Shown piece by piece: positions 44,805 to 56,698 of a stretch of 64,000 bases of DNA (position 1 is the stretch's first letter; every line of letters begins with the position of its first letter). Both the position numbers and the translations under genes were made by a program. The DNA comes from Rhodothermaceae bacterium bin80 (GTDB lineage: Bacteria; Bacteroidota; Rhodothermia; Rhodothermales; Bin80): assembly GCA_002238805.1 (NCBI GenBank), contig MPNB01000001.1, positions 1 to 64,000 on the forward strand, given 5' to 3'. The notes below the pieces were generated by a model. It did not search any database. It was not told where the DNA came from and saw only the letters and a list, made by a program, of their open reading frames with translations.

Positions 44805-45854
44805 ATGAAGCCTGCATTCCGCCCCAACCATGGAAAACTAGCCTTTCGACTATCTTGGCGTGTCAGCTTGCTCGTTCTGATAACCCTGTTCCTGACCGCC
44901 TTGGTAGGGTTCCGTCTACCTTTATGGGTGGTGCTGTGCATCAGTATTCTCGTGGGCTTCGGCACATTTCTGTTCGTCCACCGGATTGTAGCGCAACGTG
45001 TAGCCCGATTGCAAACAACGCTTGCCAAGATTGGTGAGGACGATGCCACTCCCTTCACCAACAACTCTTCGCCGCTGCGCGATGAGCTTGACGAGTTGAA
45101 TGAACTTGCGCTTGAAGCAAACCAGCGTATCCTGTACCAAATGCAGGAACGGGAACGTGTCGAACATTATCGACGAGAATTCCTGGGCAACGTATCGCAT
45201 GAACTCAAAACACCAATCTTTGCAATTCTAGGGTTCGCGGAAACTTTGTTGGATGGAGCTTTGGAGGATAAGCGCGTACGGCGCTCTTTCGTAAGCAAAG
45301 TGCTCCGGAATGCAACCCGTCTGGGTAACTTGGCAGAAGATCTCGCCTCGGTTGCCCGAATAGAGATGGGGGAGCTCTCCATGGTGCTGAAACCATTCAA
45401 CCTAATCGAACTTACCGAAGAAGTCATTGAATCTCTTGAATCACTGGCTGCAAACAGGAATGTCACGCTACGATCTGCCGTGCAAGCTGGGTTACCCCCG
45501 ATCATAGCAGATCGGAGTCGGATAAGTCAAGTACTCAGCAATCTGATAGATAACGGCATTAAGTACAGTCTCGAGGGTGGTCAGGTTGAGGTAATTGCAC
45601 GACCGCTACCTGAGGGGTTGGTGAAAATATCCATTGTTGATGATGGGATCGGAATCGCACCCGAACATATCCCTCGCGTCACCGAACGCTTTTTTCGGGT
45701 AGAAACCAGCCGTTCTTCAAAACTTGGAGGAACAGGATTGGGTTTGGCTATCGTGAAACATATTCTTGGAGCACACGGCAGCCAGCTCATGATCGAAAGC
45801 CTTCTTGGAAGTGGATCTACTTTCGGGTTTACCCTGCCTACAGCTGACGAGTGA
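44805..45854 (+). CDS. Sensor histidine kinase, PhoR-like
   Basis: A 349-residue kinase with two N-terminal membrane helices (about 18-38 and 39-58) and almost no periplasmic loop, a HAMP-like linker, the H-box NVSHELKTPIFAILGFAETLLDG with phosphorylated His132, and ATP-binding N, G1 and G2 boxes (SNLIDNGIKYS, VDDGIGIAPEHI, GGTGLGLAIVKH). The tiny sensor region suggests that it senses membrane or partner signals like PhoR rather than a periplasmic ligand. The 3' end overlaps coaE on the other strand by 17 bases. Confidence 0.92.
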   Translation: MKPAFRPNHGKLAFRLSWRVSLLVLITLFLTALVGFRLPLWVVLCISILVGFGTFLFVHRIVAQRVARLQTTLAKIGEDDATPFTNNSSPLRDELDELNELALEANQRILYQMQERERVEHYRREFLGNVSHELKTPIFAILGFAETLLDGALEDKRVRRSFVSKVLRNATRLGNLAEDLASVARIEMGELSMVLKPFNLIELTEEVIESLESLAANRNVTLRSAVQAGLPPIIADRSRISQVLSNLIDNGIKYSLEGGQVEVIARPLPEGLVKISIVDDGIGIAPEHIPRVTERFFRVETSRSSKLGGTGLGLAIVKHILGAHGSQLMIESLLGSGSTFGFTLPTADE

Positions 45855-46494
45855 ACCGGAAGTTTTCGAAGCTGAGCCTCTCTCCACTCATAGCCAGCTC
45901 ATACAGTCTTTGGGTTTTCCGGCGTACTGCCGACATGTCGCCGTCGTTGATAAGCACAACATCGGCGAGACGTACTTTTTCTTCCTGAGGCCACTGCCTG
46001 TGCATTCTTGCGAGTACTTCTTCTGCGCTTACACGATCCCTGGCCATCACTCGCTCAATTCTCACATCTTTCGGCGCGGTTACTACACAGATCGCATCCA
46101 GACGATCTTCCAATCCAGCTTCATATATGAGTGCAGCCTCGTGGACCAATAACCCGGCTTGAAGGCAACTTCGGAGGACACCAAAAGCCTCGACTGTTTT
46201 CGGGTGTACTATTTCATTCAGTTGCGCCAGACGGGTGTTGTCAGCAAACACTTTACCCGCCAACCATGGCCGGTTTAATGATCCATCCGCCTGATAACTT
46301 TCTCTCCCAAAAGTCTGGATCACCGCATGGCGTACCTCCCCGTCGGATTCCATAAGATTCCGTGCAATCAGATCCGCATCGAATATTTCAGCCCCTAGCT
46401 CCCCCAAATATGCGCACACGATAGACTTACCGCTTCCAATTCCACCCGTGACTCCAAGAGTCCGCACACCAGAAATTGATCTAGCTTCTAACAT
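45838..46494 (-). CDS. coaE: Dephospho-CoA kinase
   Basis: A 218-residue P-loop kinase for the last step of CoA synthesis. GVTGGIGSGKS (14-24), DADLIARNLM, RPWLAGKVFADNTRLAQLNEIVHP and the lid-region RDRVSAEEVLARMHRQ are all family features. It is the last gene of a minus-strand run HIT, beta-barrel protein, coaE, with 7 bases from the gene before. The 3' end overlaps the histidine kinase gene tail to tail. Confidence 0.93.
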   Translation of the reverse strand: MLEARSISGVRTLGVTGGIGSGKSIVCAYLGELGAEIFDADLIARNLMESDGEVRHAVIQTFGRESYQADGSLNRPWLAGKVFADNTRLAQLNEIVHPKTVEAFGVLRSCLQAGLLVHEAALIYEAGLEDRLDAICVVTAPKDVRIERVMARDRVSAEEVLARMHRQWPQEEKVRLADVVLINDGDMSAVRRKTQRLYELAMSGERLSFENFRFTRQL

Positions 46495-46501
46495 CCAAAT
46501 G

Positions 46502-48849
<2,348 letters not shown>

Positions 48850-48944
48850 TTAACCCTGTTGTCCTCGCTGAACAATACGCAACCCGCTTCGTTCCTGATT
48901 GGCCGTGTGCAGCAGCACTTTAGACCTTACTACTGCATCCCGCA

Positions 48945-49364
48945 ATGCCAACGGTTTACGTTACTCGCAAGGCCCACTTCAATGCAGCTCACCGGTTGCA
49001 TAATCCCGAGAAATCAGAGGAATGGAATCGTTCGACTTTTGGCCCCTGCAACAATCCCAACTGGCATGGACACAACTACGAACTGACGGTTACCGTTGCG
49101 GGTAAACCAAACCCGGATACGGGTTACGTGATTGATCTGGCCGAACTGAAACACATTATAGAGGAATACGTCATCCATCATCTGGATCACAAAAACCTGA
49201 ACCTGGACGTTCCCTTCCTGGACGGTATCTTGCCATCCACCGAAAACCTTGTCGTTGCTATCTGGGATCGACTAGCAGAGGCCTTGCCAGCAGGTAGACT
49301 TTATCGCATCCAACTCTATGAAACACCAAGAAACTCCGCCGAATACTTTGGCCCAGATGGGTAA
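48945..49364 (+). CDS. queD: 6-carboxytetrahydropterin synthase (QueD) / 6-pyruvoyl-tetrahydropterin synthase family
   Basis: A 139-residue PTPS-like enzyme: [10 protein letters not shown] and [13 protein letters not shown] supply the zinc histidines (HxH), DHKNLNLD and the E..TENLV region are the pocket. It converts dihydroneopterin triphosphate to 6-carboxytetrahydropterin in queuosine synthesis. It overlaps folE, which makes its substrate. The sequence F-x-x-C-x-x-P near Cys (FGPCNNPNW) is in the QueD position. A biopterin role is less likely in bacteria. Confidence 0.88.
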   Translation: MPTVYVTRKAHFNAAHRLHNPEKSEEWNRSTFGPCNNPNWHGHNYELTVTVAGKPNPDTGYVIDLAELKHIIEEYVIHHLDHKNLNLDVPFLDGILPSTENLVVAIWDRLAEALPAGRLYRIQLYETPRNSAEYFGPDG

Positions 49365-49974
49365 TCCAACCACCCTTAACTCCACTATCGCAGAACCGGA
49401 TGGTCGAGCAGAACCCCCGATCGAAGTCCTTGGCGAGCATATCTCCGAAGTTTTGCACCTGCTTGGCGAGGATCCCGAGCGCGTGGGGCTGTTAAGGACT
49501 CCTGAACGTGTCGCACGTTCTCTTGCGTTCCTCACACAGGGATACAACATAGATGCAAAAGCCATTCTGGAATCCGCCATCTTTGAGGAAGAATACAGCG
49601 AGATGATCCTCGTTCGTGATATAGACGTGTTCAGCCTGTGCGAGCACCATATGCTTCCTTTCGTTGGTAAAGCCCACGTCGCCTATATCGCTCAGAGTCA
49701 CCTTGTCGGTCTAAGCAAGATCCCACGGGTCGTTGATGCTTTTGCGCGCCGACTGCAAGTGCAGGAGCGCCTGACAGTTCAGATCAGGGATGTCATTGAT
49801 GAGGTACTTCAACCGCTTGGAACTGCTGTTGTAATCGAAGCCACTCATCTCTGCATGGCCATGCGCGGCGTGCAGAAACAAAATGCAATCACTGCTACAA
49901 GTGCAATGAGTGGCATCTTCCTGTCCCGGGGCACAGCACGTGCGGAATTCATGCGACTGGTGAACACCAAATAG
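49318..49974 (+). CDS. folE: GTP cyclohydrolase I
   Basis: A 218-residue FolE, first enzyme of folate and deazaguanine synthesis. Motifs: [39 protein letters not shown] (zinc Cys and His), [24 protein letters not shown] and H[10 protein letters not shown] (second zinc Cys). The start at 49318 overlaps queD by 47 bases; the ATG at 49357 would overlap by only 8 and is equally plausible because the first 13 residues are not conserved. Co-translation with queD suggests supply to queuosine. Confidence 0.93.
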   Translation: MKHQETPPNTLAQMGNPTTLNSTIAEPDGRAEPPIEVLGEHISEVLHLLGEDPERVGLLRTPERVARSLAFLTQGYNIDAKAILESAIFEEEYSEMILVRDIDVFSLCEHHMLPFVGKAHVAYIAQSHLVGLSKIPRVVDAFARRLQVQERLTVQIRDVIDEVLQPLGTAVVIEATHLCMAMRGVQKQNAITATSAMSGIFLSRGTARAEFMRLVNTK

Positions 49975-49982
49975 GCGTCGGA

Positions 49983-50546
49983 TCAGTTCAGCATCGGGTC
50001 ATCTGGAAAGTTTGCCACGAGGGCATACTCTCCGCCCATTTTTCGCAGAACAGTACGCCACAGTATGTTGGATTTGGGGTGGAATACCAATTCTTTATTT
50101 CCACGCGTCACGAACCACCAACCAGCTTTAAGTTCTGCCTCAAGTTGTCCAGGTGCCCAGCCAGCGTATCCCATTAAAAATCGAACCTGCCACGGTTGGA
50201 TAATCTCGTCTCTAAGCGCCCCCAATACAGCGCCTACGTCCAAGTTGAAGGATAATTCGTCCGTAAAAGGTATGGCGCCCTGCACGAAAGAACTATGTTG
50301 ATGCAAACAGGCTAACGAATTTTCCTCGACCGGACCACCAAAATAAACCCCTTGACGAGGACATTCACATGCAATCAACCTGCCCAAATCAAAATCTTTT
50401 TTGCGATTTATCACGAAGCCCAGGCTACCATTCGAATCGTGCATGCATATCACTACAAGCGCGCGATCAAATGGTGGAGAGAGCTGGTTCGGTGGTGCAA
50501 CCAGCAAATCGCCAGGCCCGATGGAAGAAAAACTTTTTGCAGTCAT
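49983..50546 (-). CDS. YqgE/AlgH family protein
   Basis: A 187-residue member of the UPF0301 family: PGDLLVAPPNQLSPPFDRALVVICMHDSNGSLGFVINR at the start, YFGGPVEENSLACLHQ in the middle and FLMGYAGWAPGQLEAELKAGWWFV near the C-terminus are diagnostic. Function is not established, though AlgH was linked to alginate regulation in Pseudomonas. It is convergent with folE, 8 bases from its stop. Confidence 0.93.
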   Translation of the reverse strand: MTAKSFSSIGPGDLLVAPPNQLSPPFDRALVVICMHDSNGSLGFVINRKKDFDLGRLIACECPRQGVYFGGPVEENSLACLHQHSSFVQGAIPFTDELSFNLDVGAVLGALRDEIIQPWQVRFLMGYAGWAPGQLEAELKAGWWFVTRGNKELVFHPKSNILWRTVLRKMGGEYALVANFPDDPMLN

Positions 50547-50950
50547 TTTTTGAGATTTAACATGCCTTTAAATCCCCGCACTAACAATTCGCCTTCCGGT
50601 AATTGTTGCAACATTAACATGACGCCCGACGCTCCATTCCTCAGTCCCCGGGCGAATTAATTTCGCGGATACTCCGCACGCTTTCACTCCAACACCTGTC
50701 ATTGCAAAGAGCTTCATTCTGCCTCCAGTGATTTCGTTCATCACACACCAATCCTTTGCTATACGCTTGGTGAGGTGAAGTTACAAGAACATCGTGTATA
50801 AAAGCGTTCACTGTTTCCAGGACCTAGATCGGCATGAGCAACTCCGTAGCATAAACGATCGCCTATTTTTGCATCCCACCGACCCGTTTTACATGTCCTC
50901 CTAGCCCGATACACAATTTAAGCACTTAACATTGGGAAGAACATTTTTGT
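50547..50950. other. Intergenic stretch without a recognised gene
   Basis: About 400 bases upstream of yqgE (minus strand) and left of the IS4-like relic. No reading frame with family similarity, no tRNA fold and no clear terminator. It must contain the yqgE promoter near 50550-50620; GTTGCAACATTAAC is the only notable motif there (TGTTGCAACA is a short dyad). Confidence 0.35.
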
Positions 50951-51769
50951 TTGGTGGCATGGAGTCTTGCCAGCCACCCATCTTGTCCCGTTTCTGCACC
51001 TCATCTTTCACGCGTGAGGGAGGTTTTGGCATCTCACCCGTCCTACGACCGTACGACATTGGCGCGTCAGATGTACGAAGTGTTCGGGCTCTGTACTGCA
51101 ACCAGAGATTTGCGCACGACCAGCAGTTTACAAGCGTTGACGATCCTGGTGGGAGAATTCAAGCTTTCGCCCCAGTCGTCTGAACCCCCGTTTGCTTGCC
51201 GCCCCGGTTCCGTCTCCGACTGAGGTTCTCAATCGGATTGATGCACCGAACGAGTTTGGATTGAACGCGTGCAAACCCGGAAAGAGTTGGCCCTGTGGAA
51301 TACGTGGAATACCTTGATGACCCATAAGCTTCCGCGGGGCGTAACCAAGTTTGCCGGGATTCAGTTGTTTCGGGTCCTGAAAAGCGGATGCAAAGTGGAA
51401 GAATTGCAGATGCAGTAGGCACACATGCTCCACCGTGCGGTAACAATCTACATGGTGATTGCCTAGTGTTTGATGCTGCTGACGCTTCTGGGGCGTGCAG
51501 TCTCCAATGCGTCGATAAAGATGATGTTTACCGACACGCAATTCCGCGTTCTGCTCAACTTGGCGGCGGAACATGAACTACCGGAACTGAGCGATGTGGC
51601 CTCGGTAATCCTGTTAGCTGCCCGCTTGGGCGGATATTAGCCGGGCAAGCAGTGTCCTCCGCCTAGCGTGAAGGTCATGTGGCACGGCTACCGGCGTTTG
51701 GAAGTGAGGGCCATGTGTGTGGAGATGGATCTGAACCACCAGAATCAAACACCACCGGATTCCGACTGA
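50951..51769 (+). pseudogene. Relic of an IS4/Tn5-like transposase with DUF4338-type N-terminus
   Basis: Several frames carry pieces of one protein in order. 50951-51230: VREVLASHPSYDRTTLARQMYEVFGL, resembling the DUF4338 region fused to some transposases. 51336-51415: GIQLFRVLKSGCKVEELQMQ, the YREK-type end of the DDE domain (FR.LKSGC..E). 51416-51640: AVTIYMVIA, LLGRAVSNASIKMMFTDTQFRVL, VILLAARLGGY. 51650-51769: PGKQCPPPSVKVMWHGYRRLEVRAM, the normal C-terminus. At least three stops and several frame changes separate them, and most of the DDE core is deleted. It is dead. Confidence 0.7.
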
Positions 51770-51902
51770 CGAACTGAAGTTGTGAGGAGCTTACACGGAC
51801 CTATTGGCAGTATAGGAGATATTGAGATGATTGCACCTCTATATTACAATAAAAGAGACGCATAAAAGGTTATAAGCACGGATAGTTAATTATTATGTTT
51901 AT

Positions 51903-52217
51903 ATGTCTGCGACCACAGAAATTGAGAGTCAGAGAAAGCGGTGGATCCGATGGACGCATAACCGCATTGATTCGGTCAGCATGGATGCTGACTACAGCGT
52001 GAGCTATACCGTCAGAAGTCTACGGGGAGTACTAGTAAGAAAAACCGACTCAGGTAATTATAGTCACACGAAATGTAATGCAGCTGAAATCAGAAAGAAT
52101 ATTACGTGGGGTGTAGGTCATGGGACCTGGTTTAATCTGAGCGGCTGGATATCCAGCGCTTATACAGGAACACATGGTGGAGAAACACTGTCATGCTCAA
52201 CGTACGTTAGCAGATGA
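51903..52217 (+). CDS. Small hypothetical protein
   Basis: A 104-residue frame with no signal peptide at its start and beta-rich sequence (SVSMDADYSVSYTVRSLRG, GTWFNLSGWISSAYTGTHGGE). Two cysteines near the C-terminus suggest an exported domain, so this could be the end of a secreted protein whose signal was removed by the nearby IS. A hairpin follows at 52249-52281. Not recognised. Confidence 0.35.
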   Translation: MSATTEIESQRKRWIRWTHNRIDSVSMDADYSVSYTVRSLRGVLVRKTDSGNYSHTKCNAAEIRKNITWGVGHGTWFNLSGWISSAYTGTHGGETLSCSTYVSR

Positions 52218-52248
52218 ACCCAATGTCACGAAATTTGTCGAACGACTG

Positions 52249-52281
52249 ACGGGAGGTTTTGACTCAATATGAACTTCCCGT
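52249..52281 (+). terminator. Hairpin after the small hypothetical gene
   Basis: ACGGGAGGTT pairs with AACTTCCCGT (one G-T pair) around a 13-base loop. No T-run follows. A possible terminator between the small gene and the barrel-like gene. Confidence 0.4.
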
Positions 52282-52330
52282 CTGATGAGAGGTAATCTCA
52301 GCCGGCACATTTCGCAAACGGAGAGATGAA

Positions 52331-52834
52331 ATGCTGAGAATTATGTTGGTCTTCGTTCGGATTGTTGGCGAAGCAACGCGTGTTCGACTATTGCTGATTC
52401 TTTTTGGACTGGCAACTTTTCTTGCGCCGCCTATACAAGCTCAATCTACTGTCGGTGTAGGATTGGTGTTTTCAAACCCATACACCGGGGGGGTGAGTGT
52501 ACGATATAAGCCCGTACAGGTCCTTGTTGCCAGCTTTGGTGGCGGTGATGATGGTTTCTATATTGACATGGCTGCGCGGTATAATCATCCTGTGAAGTAC
52601 TGGAAGAGAGTCAGAATCAATCTCTTCGGGCAAGTCGGCCGGCAAGGCAAAAGAGGCGAGTCCATTTTGGAGCGGTATCGCTTCACGGCTGGAGTCAGCG
52701 CGGACCTTTCAGTCTTCGGGAAACTTGGATCCAAGGGCTTGATTCTATCCGCTGACACAGGATTATCTGTAGATCATCTAGGAAATTTTGGTTCTTTTCC
52801 AGGGCTGGGAATAGGATTACATCTTTTTTTCTGA
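52331..52834 (+). CDS. Small predicted outer-membrane protein
   Basis: A 167-residue protein with an N-terminal signal (LLLILFGLATFLAPPIQA) and a mature part of short amphipathic strands (VGVGLVFSNPYTGGVSVRYKPVQVLVASF ... GLILSADTGLSV) ending in GLHLFF, where the final phenylalanine fits a beta-barrel C-terminal signal. About eight strands are possible. It precedes the TonB receptor by 74 bases on the same strand and may be part of its transcript. Family unknown. Confidence 0.6.
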   Translation: MLRIMLVFVRIVGEATRVRLLLILFGLATFLAPPIQAQSTVGVGLVFSNPYTGGVSVRYKPVQVLVASFGGGDDGFYIDMAARYNHPVKYWKRVRINLFGQVGRQGKRGESILERYRFTAGVSADLSVFGKLGSKGLILSADTGLSVDHLGNFGSFPGLGIGLHLFF

Positions 52835-52908
52835 TTCCGTATCCGGGAACAAGAAGCTGGTGAATTCAACAATCGCCTCTTTGTACCTCAATCATTTTGA
52901 GATATGAT

Positions 52909-55275
52909 ATGGTCGTGAATAGATGTTTGATCATAGTGCTCCTGCTTTTGTGGAACACCCAGGCAGGACTGGTATCTGCGCAATCTGTCACGATCAGTGG
53001 CTATGTAGAGGATGCTATGAGTTCGGAACGAATCCTAGGAGCAAGTGTGTCCATTCCGGCGCTACAGTATGGCACTACAACAAATCAGTTTGGATTCTTT
53101 AGCCTAACAACTGAACCAGCATCCATCCGTCTCTTGGTTTCACACATCGGATATCAGCCCATACTAGATAATCTTGTTCTCACCAGAGATACCACTCTGA
53201 TCGTAACCCTCGCACCCCGTACTGTGAGACTGGATGATGTAGAAGTGATTGCGGATAGGGTATCTGATTTTGATAAGGTACAGATGAGCCGTCATGAAAT
53301 ACCGATTGAACAAATAGAGACACTACCGGTGATTCTTGGAGAAACTGACATTCAGAAAACGCTGCAACTGCTGCCCAGTGTGCAGTCAGGGGTTGAAGGC
53401 TCCAGCGGGTTGTATGTACGAGGTGGACGTGCCGATCAGAACCTGATTCTACTAGATGGGCTTCCGCTTTATAATCCGAATCATCTATTTGGTTTTTTTA
53501 GCGTGTTCAACACTTCAGCGATGAAGCGTGTGGAGCTTATAAAAGGTGGGTTCCCAGCAAGATACGGTGGGCGTCTCTCTTCGGTGATCAATTATACAAT
53601 GAAGGAAGGAAATCTGAAGCGGTTCGCAGGGGAGGGAGCAATCGGGGTTATTTCTTCACGCCTGATGTTTGAGGGACCAATCGTGAGAAATCGCGCTTCT
53701 TTTTTGGTTGCTGGTCGTCGGTCGTACGCGGACCAATTGTGGCGCCCCTTTCAGGTAGGTCGCAAACGCTACGGAGCTGCCTTTTATGATATAAACATGA
53801 AGGCGAACTATATTTTATCGCCACGAGATCGCATATATCTGAGCGGCTATGCGGGTGAGGATAGGTTTTCCTACGAAGAGCGACCGTTTCCAGGTGCGAA
53901 TGATCGCACCCGTTACGATCTTGGGTGGCACAATCGTTTGGCATCTCTCCGGTGGAACAGGCGAATAGGGGACCGCATGTTTGCCAGTACCCTCTTTGGA
54001 GTTACCCAATATCGCTTTTTCTCGGCTACTCATTCATCCGAATCTGCGGGTGAGGGTGAGGGTGACTTCATCAAGTTTGATCAGTCGTGGCATTCGAGAA
54101 TTGTTGACTGGACCACAAAAATTGATTTTGAATTTATCCCGAATACAAACCACTATATCCGCTTCGGGGCAGAGGGGATTCTGCATCGTTTCAGCCCTGG
54201 AAGTACGCAGACGAGGTTGGACGAATCAGGTAGGTCGCCGATCAACTTGTTGCAAACACCAACGGGGTGGATATCCTCTCGACAGATGGCCTTGTATGCC
54301 GAAGATGAGATGCAACTTCAGGAAGCATTACGGGTGACCGCGGGCATTCGGCTTTCGCGCTATTTTTCCCATGACGAACAATTCGGCTCCTTAGAACCAC
54401 GGTTGGGTGTCTATGTGCGAGTGAGCGACAGAACGGCAGTGAAAGCTTCTTTTGCGAGGTCGAAACAGTATGTTCATTTGTTGACGGGGGGAGGTGTGAC
54501 ATTCCCCACGGACCTGTGGATTCCGAGTATGGATCGCATTACCCCACAGAGAGGGTATCAGGTAGCAGCGGGAATCTATCAAAGTTATCGCAGTGGACTC
54601 TACGAGGTTTCAGTTGAAGGATACCTCAAACGTATGAAGGGGCATATTGAGTACAAGATCGGGGCGGATCGGTTTCGCGCGGGATTCTTGGATTGGCCCG
54701 ATCTAATAGAAATCGGCACCGGGGCTTCTCATGGAGCAGAGATATTTATTGAAAAGCGGAGAGGAGACCTGACGGGATGGGTCGGCTATACTTGGGCAAA
54801 GACTACGAGACAGTTTGAGTCTCTTAATGCTGGCCTTTCTTTTCCTGACGGGTTTGACCGTCGTCATGACGTTTCGGTGGTAATGCAATACGAACTTTCC
54901 GGCACGAAGAAAATATCGGCCGTATGGGTCTACGGCAGCGGTTACCCTGTTTGGGTACCCACAGGTCGCTATGTCAGTCCGGGAGGATTCAGGGCTTCGA
55001 CAGATTGGCTCTTTCCGCTCCATCTTGTAGACACTGGTCCAGTGAATACGGCGCGAGCTCCCGACTATCATCGGTTGGATTTCAGTATGCACTTCCAGAA
55101 GAATAGGAACTGGGGAGAGCGTACGTTTTCTATTGGAGTATACAACGCCTACAACAGGAAGAATCCAATGTTTGTATATCCGAAAAAGTACGAAACCGGG
55201 GATTCTGTTATTTCCTTTCGACAGTTGAGCTTATTGCAGTTAATTCCCGCTATTTCTTGGCAAGTGAGTTTTTAA
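52909..55275 (+). CDS. TonB-dependent outer-membrane receptor with CarboxypepD_reg-like domain
   Basis: A 788-residue receptor (ATG at 52909; an upstream ATG at 52897 gives four more residues). Signal peptide (CLIIVLLLLWNTQAGLVSAQ), a carboxypeptidase-regulatory-like domain (VTISGYVEDAMSSERILGASVSI ... TTNQFGFFSL), a plug domain (LLPSVQSGVEGSSGLYVRGGRADQNLILLDGLPLYNPNHLFG) and a 22-strand barrel ending in ISWQVSF. It imports a large or scarce nutrient using TonB. The DUF4249 lipoprotein follows 3 bases after. This pair replaces the SusCD pair in many Bacteroidota. Confidence 0.92.
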   Translation: MVVNRCLIIVLLLLWNTQAGLVSAQSVTISGYVEDAMSSERILGASVSIPALQYGTTTNQFGFFSLTTEPASIRLLVSHIGYQPILDNLVLTRDTTLIVTLAPRTVRLDDVEVIADRVSDFDKVQMSRHEIPIEQIETLPVILGETDIQKTLQLLPSVQSGVEGSSGLYVRGGRADQNLILLDGLPLYNPNHLFGFFSVFNTSAMKRVELIKGGFPARYGGRLSSVINYTMKEGNLKRFAGEGAIGVISSRLMFEGPIVRNRASFLVAGRRSYADQLWRPFQVGRKRYGAAFYDINMKANYILSPRDRIYLSGYAGEDRFSYEERPFPGANDRTRYDLGWHNRLASLRWNRRIGDRMFASTLFGVTQYRFFSATHSSESAGEGEGDFIKFDQSWHSRIVDWTTKIDFEFIPNTNHYIRFGAEGILHRFSPGSTQTRLDESGRSPINLLQTPTGWISSRQMALYAEDEMQLQEALRVTAGIRLSRYFSHDEQFGSLEPRLGVYVRVSDRTAVKASFARSKQYVHLLTGGGVTFPTDLWIPSMDRITPQRGYQVAAGIYQSYRSGLYEVSVEGYLKRMKGHIEYKIGADRFRAGFLDWPDLIEIGTGASHGAEIFIEKRRGDLTGWVGYTWAKTTRQFESLNAGLSFPDGFDRRHDVSVVMQYELSGTKKISAVWVYGSGYPVWVPTGRYVSPGGFRASTDWLFPLHLVDTGPVNTARAPDYHRLDFSMHFQKNRNWGERTFSIGVYNAYNRKNPMFVYPKKYETGDSVISFRQLSLLQLIPAISWQVSF

Positions 55276-55278
55276 GCT

Positions 55279-56292
55279 ATGCGCCAGTGCCTAACCATTC
55301 TGCTTTTCGGCGTATTCTGTGGATGCGAGACCATTGTCGAACTGGATATTCCCAGTGACTATCAAGCCAAACTTGTAGTGGAATCACAGTTTTCGCCAGA
55401 CAGCTTATGGACATTCCGCGTGGGCAAAAGCGTTCCATACACAGAAACCGTGGAACCAAGTGAGTTAATCGTACCGGATGCCAGGATTATTATTTCTGAT
55501 GAGAACCATTTTCGTGATACGTTGCAACACATTGGTGGTGGAATCTATAAAACACTGCAAGGTCATCGTCCTGTAAGTGGTACAACATACAACGTGAAAG
55601 CTAGCGCATCCGGTTTTTCGGAGGTCCAAGCTTCCTCTTGGGCACCGCCCCTGCAAAGCGAACTACTGGAGATAGAAAGCATGGAAGTTGGGAATTCTTC
55701 AGATAGAGAACGTTACGTACTGCGATTCAGCATTGCGGATCAACCAGGTAGCAATTATTACAATCTTAACCTTTATCAAGTAATGCCATTCTGTGAAGAC
55801 GACAATGGGGGGGTTAGAATTGAAGATGGACCTAGTTATACCACAAATTATTGGCCGATCTTTTTCGATAGCAATTCGCCCTCATTCCATGCCTTCATAG
55901 AGACTGTTGATGATCCGATCTATCCCCGTATAGAAAACGAATTTAGTGGTGCTTTCCTTTCAGATCAACTATTTGAGGCAACCACACAGGAATTCGAAAT
56001 CACATTTGAGCCAACAGTCTTTGAATTCGTTAGCCCTTACTTCATGCTTGAACTCTCGGCACTCAGTGATGACTTGTTTGCGTTTGAGCGCTCTCTTGAG
56101 CTGCATGACTATTACCTGTTCGGTCCCGATCTTACTCGCAGCAGCCCAGCTGTCGTATATACCAACGTGGTGAACGGACTTGGAATTTTTGCGGGCTACA
56201 CGAGCGACACCTACAGGTTTGATGCTAAGGGGAATGAATGGCAGGAAGATTCAGTGGCGGTTGGTTCCAGTAATCTGCAACCCTGCCAGTAG
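55279..56292 (+). CDS. DUF4249 family lipoprotein
   Basis: A 337-residue lipoprotein with lipobox (LLFGVFCGC) and ETIVELDIPSDYQAKLVVESQFSPDS, the family's typical N-terminus (..C...I...L......LVV.G.....), followed by an Ig-like fold with TYNVKASASGFSEVQASSWAP. DUF4249 proteins always accompany TonB receptors with a carboxypeptidase-like domain and are presumed surface ligand-binding partners. Here the gene starts three bases after the receptor stop. Confidence 0.9.
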   Translation: MRQCLTILLFGVFCGCETIVELDIPSDYQAKLVVESQFSPDSLWTFRVGKSVPYTETVEPSELIVPDARIIISDENHFRDTLQHIGGGIYKTLQGHRPVSGTTYNVKASASGFSEVQASSWAPPLQSELLEIESMEVGNSSDRERYVLRFSIADQPGSNYYNLNLYQVMPFCEDDNGGVRIEDGPSYTTNYWPIFFDSNSPSFHAFIETVDDPIYPRIENEFSGAFLSDQLFEATTQEFEITFEPTVFEFVSPYFMLELSALSDDLFAFERSLELHDYYLFGPDLTRSSPAVVYTNVVNGLGIFAGYTSDTYRFDAKGNEWQEDSVAVGSSNLQPCQ

Positions 56293-56416
56293 CTTTCGTT
56301 CTTCAAATCCCCTTGGGAGCATCCCTTTTGTTAGTGGATCGTTTGTTTTCGGAGACCTTGATTATTCCTGTCACTTCAAGAACTGGTTCTTGAGAGTAGT
56401 ACCAGGAGAAAAGGTA

Positions 56417-56698
56417 TCAGAGACATGGAAATGGATGCTCTCTGCACCATTGTGCAAAGTAAGATTGCGGAGCACTGTTTAGCTTGGTATAAATCGGTGC
56501 AGCCCAAAGGTCCCGCTCGCTATTCCCGTTCAAGAGTAATGCATTCAGGACTATACCAGTTGGCTTAATTAGCCGTTCACCTTTGTATCTGTTATCTGCC
56601 CAGATTCTGTTGATGAAATCTATTGCTATCTCAATATGTGAGCCAGGATCCGCGTCTTTGATGCATAACGGAAACTGCATGCTCATTCCATCAAACAT
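56417..56698 (-). CDS. Small ORF after murJ
   Basis: A 93-codon frame that begins directly after the murJ stop on the same strand (stop TAG, then ATG). The sequence (MQFPLCIKDADPGSHIEIAIDFINRIWADNRYKGERLIKP ... SERDLWAAPIYTKLN) has no known motif or signal. Its position suggests co-transcription, and the DUF4249-to-murJ interval holds nothing else. It may be a truncated gene: no terminator or conserved domain supports it. Bases 56293-56416 show no gene. Confidence 0.35.
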   Translation of the reverse strand: MFDGMSMQFPLCIKDADPGSHIEIAIDFINRIWADNRYKGERLIKPTGIVLNALLLNGNSERDLWAAPIYTKLNSAPQSYFAQWCREHPFPCL

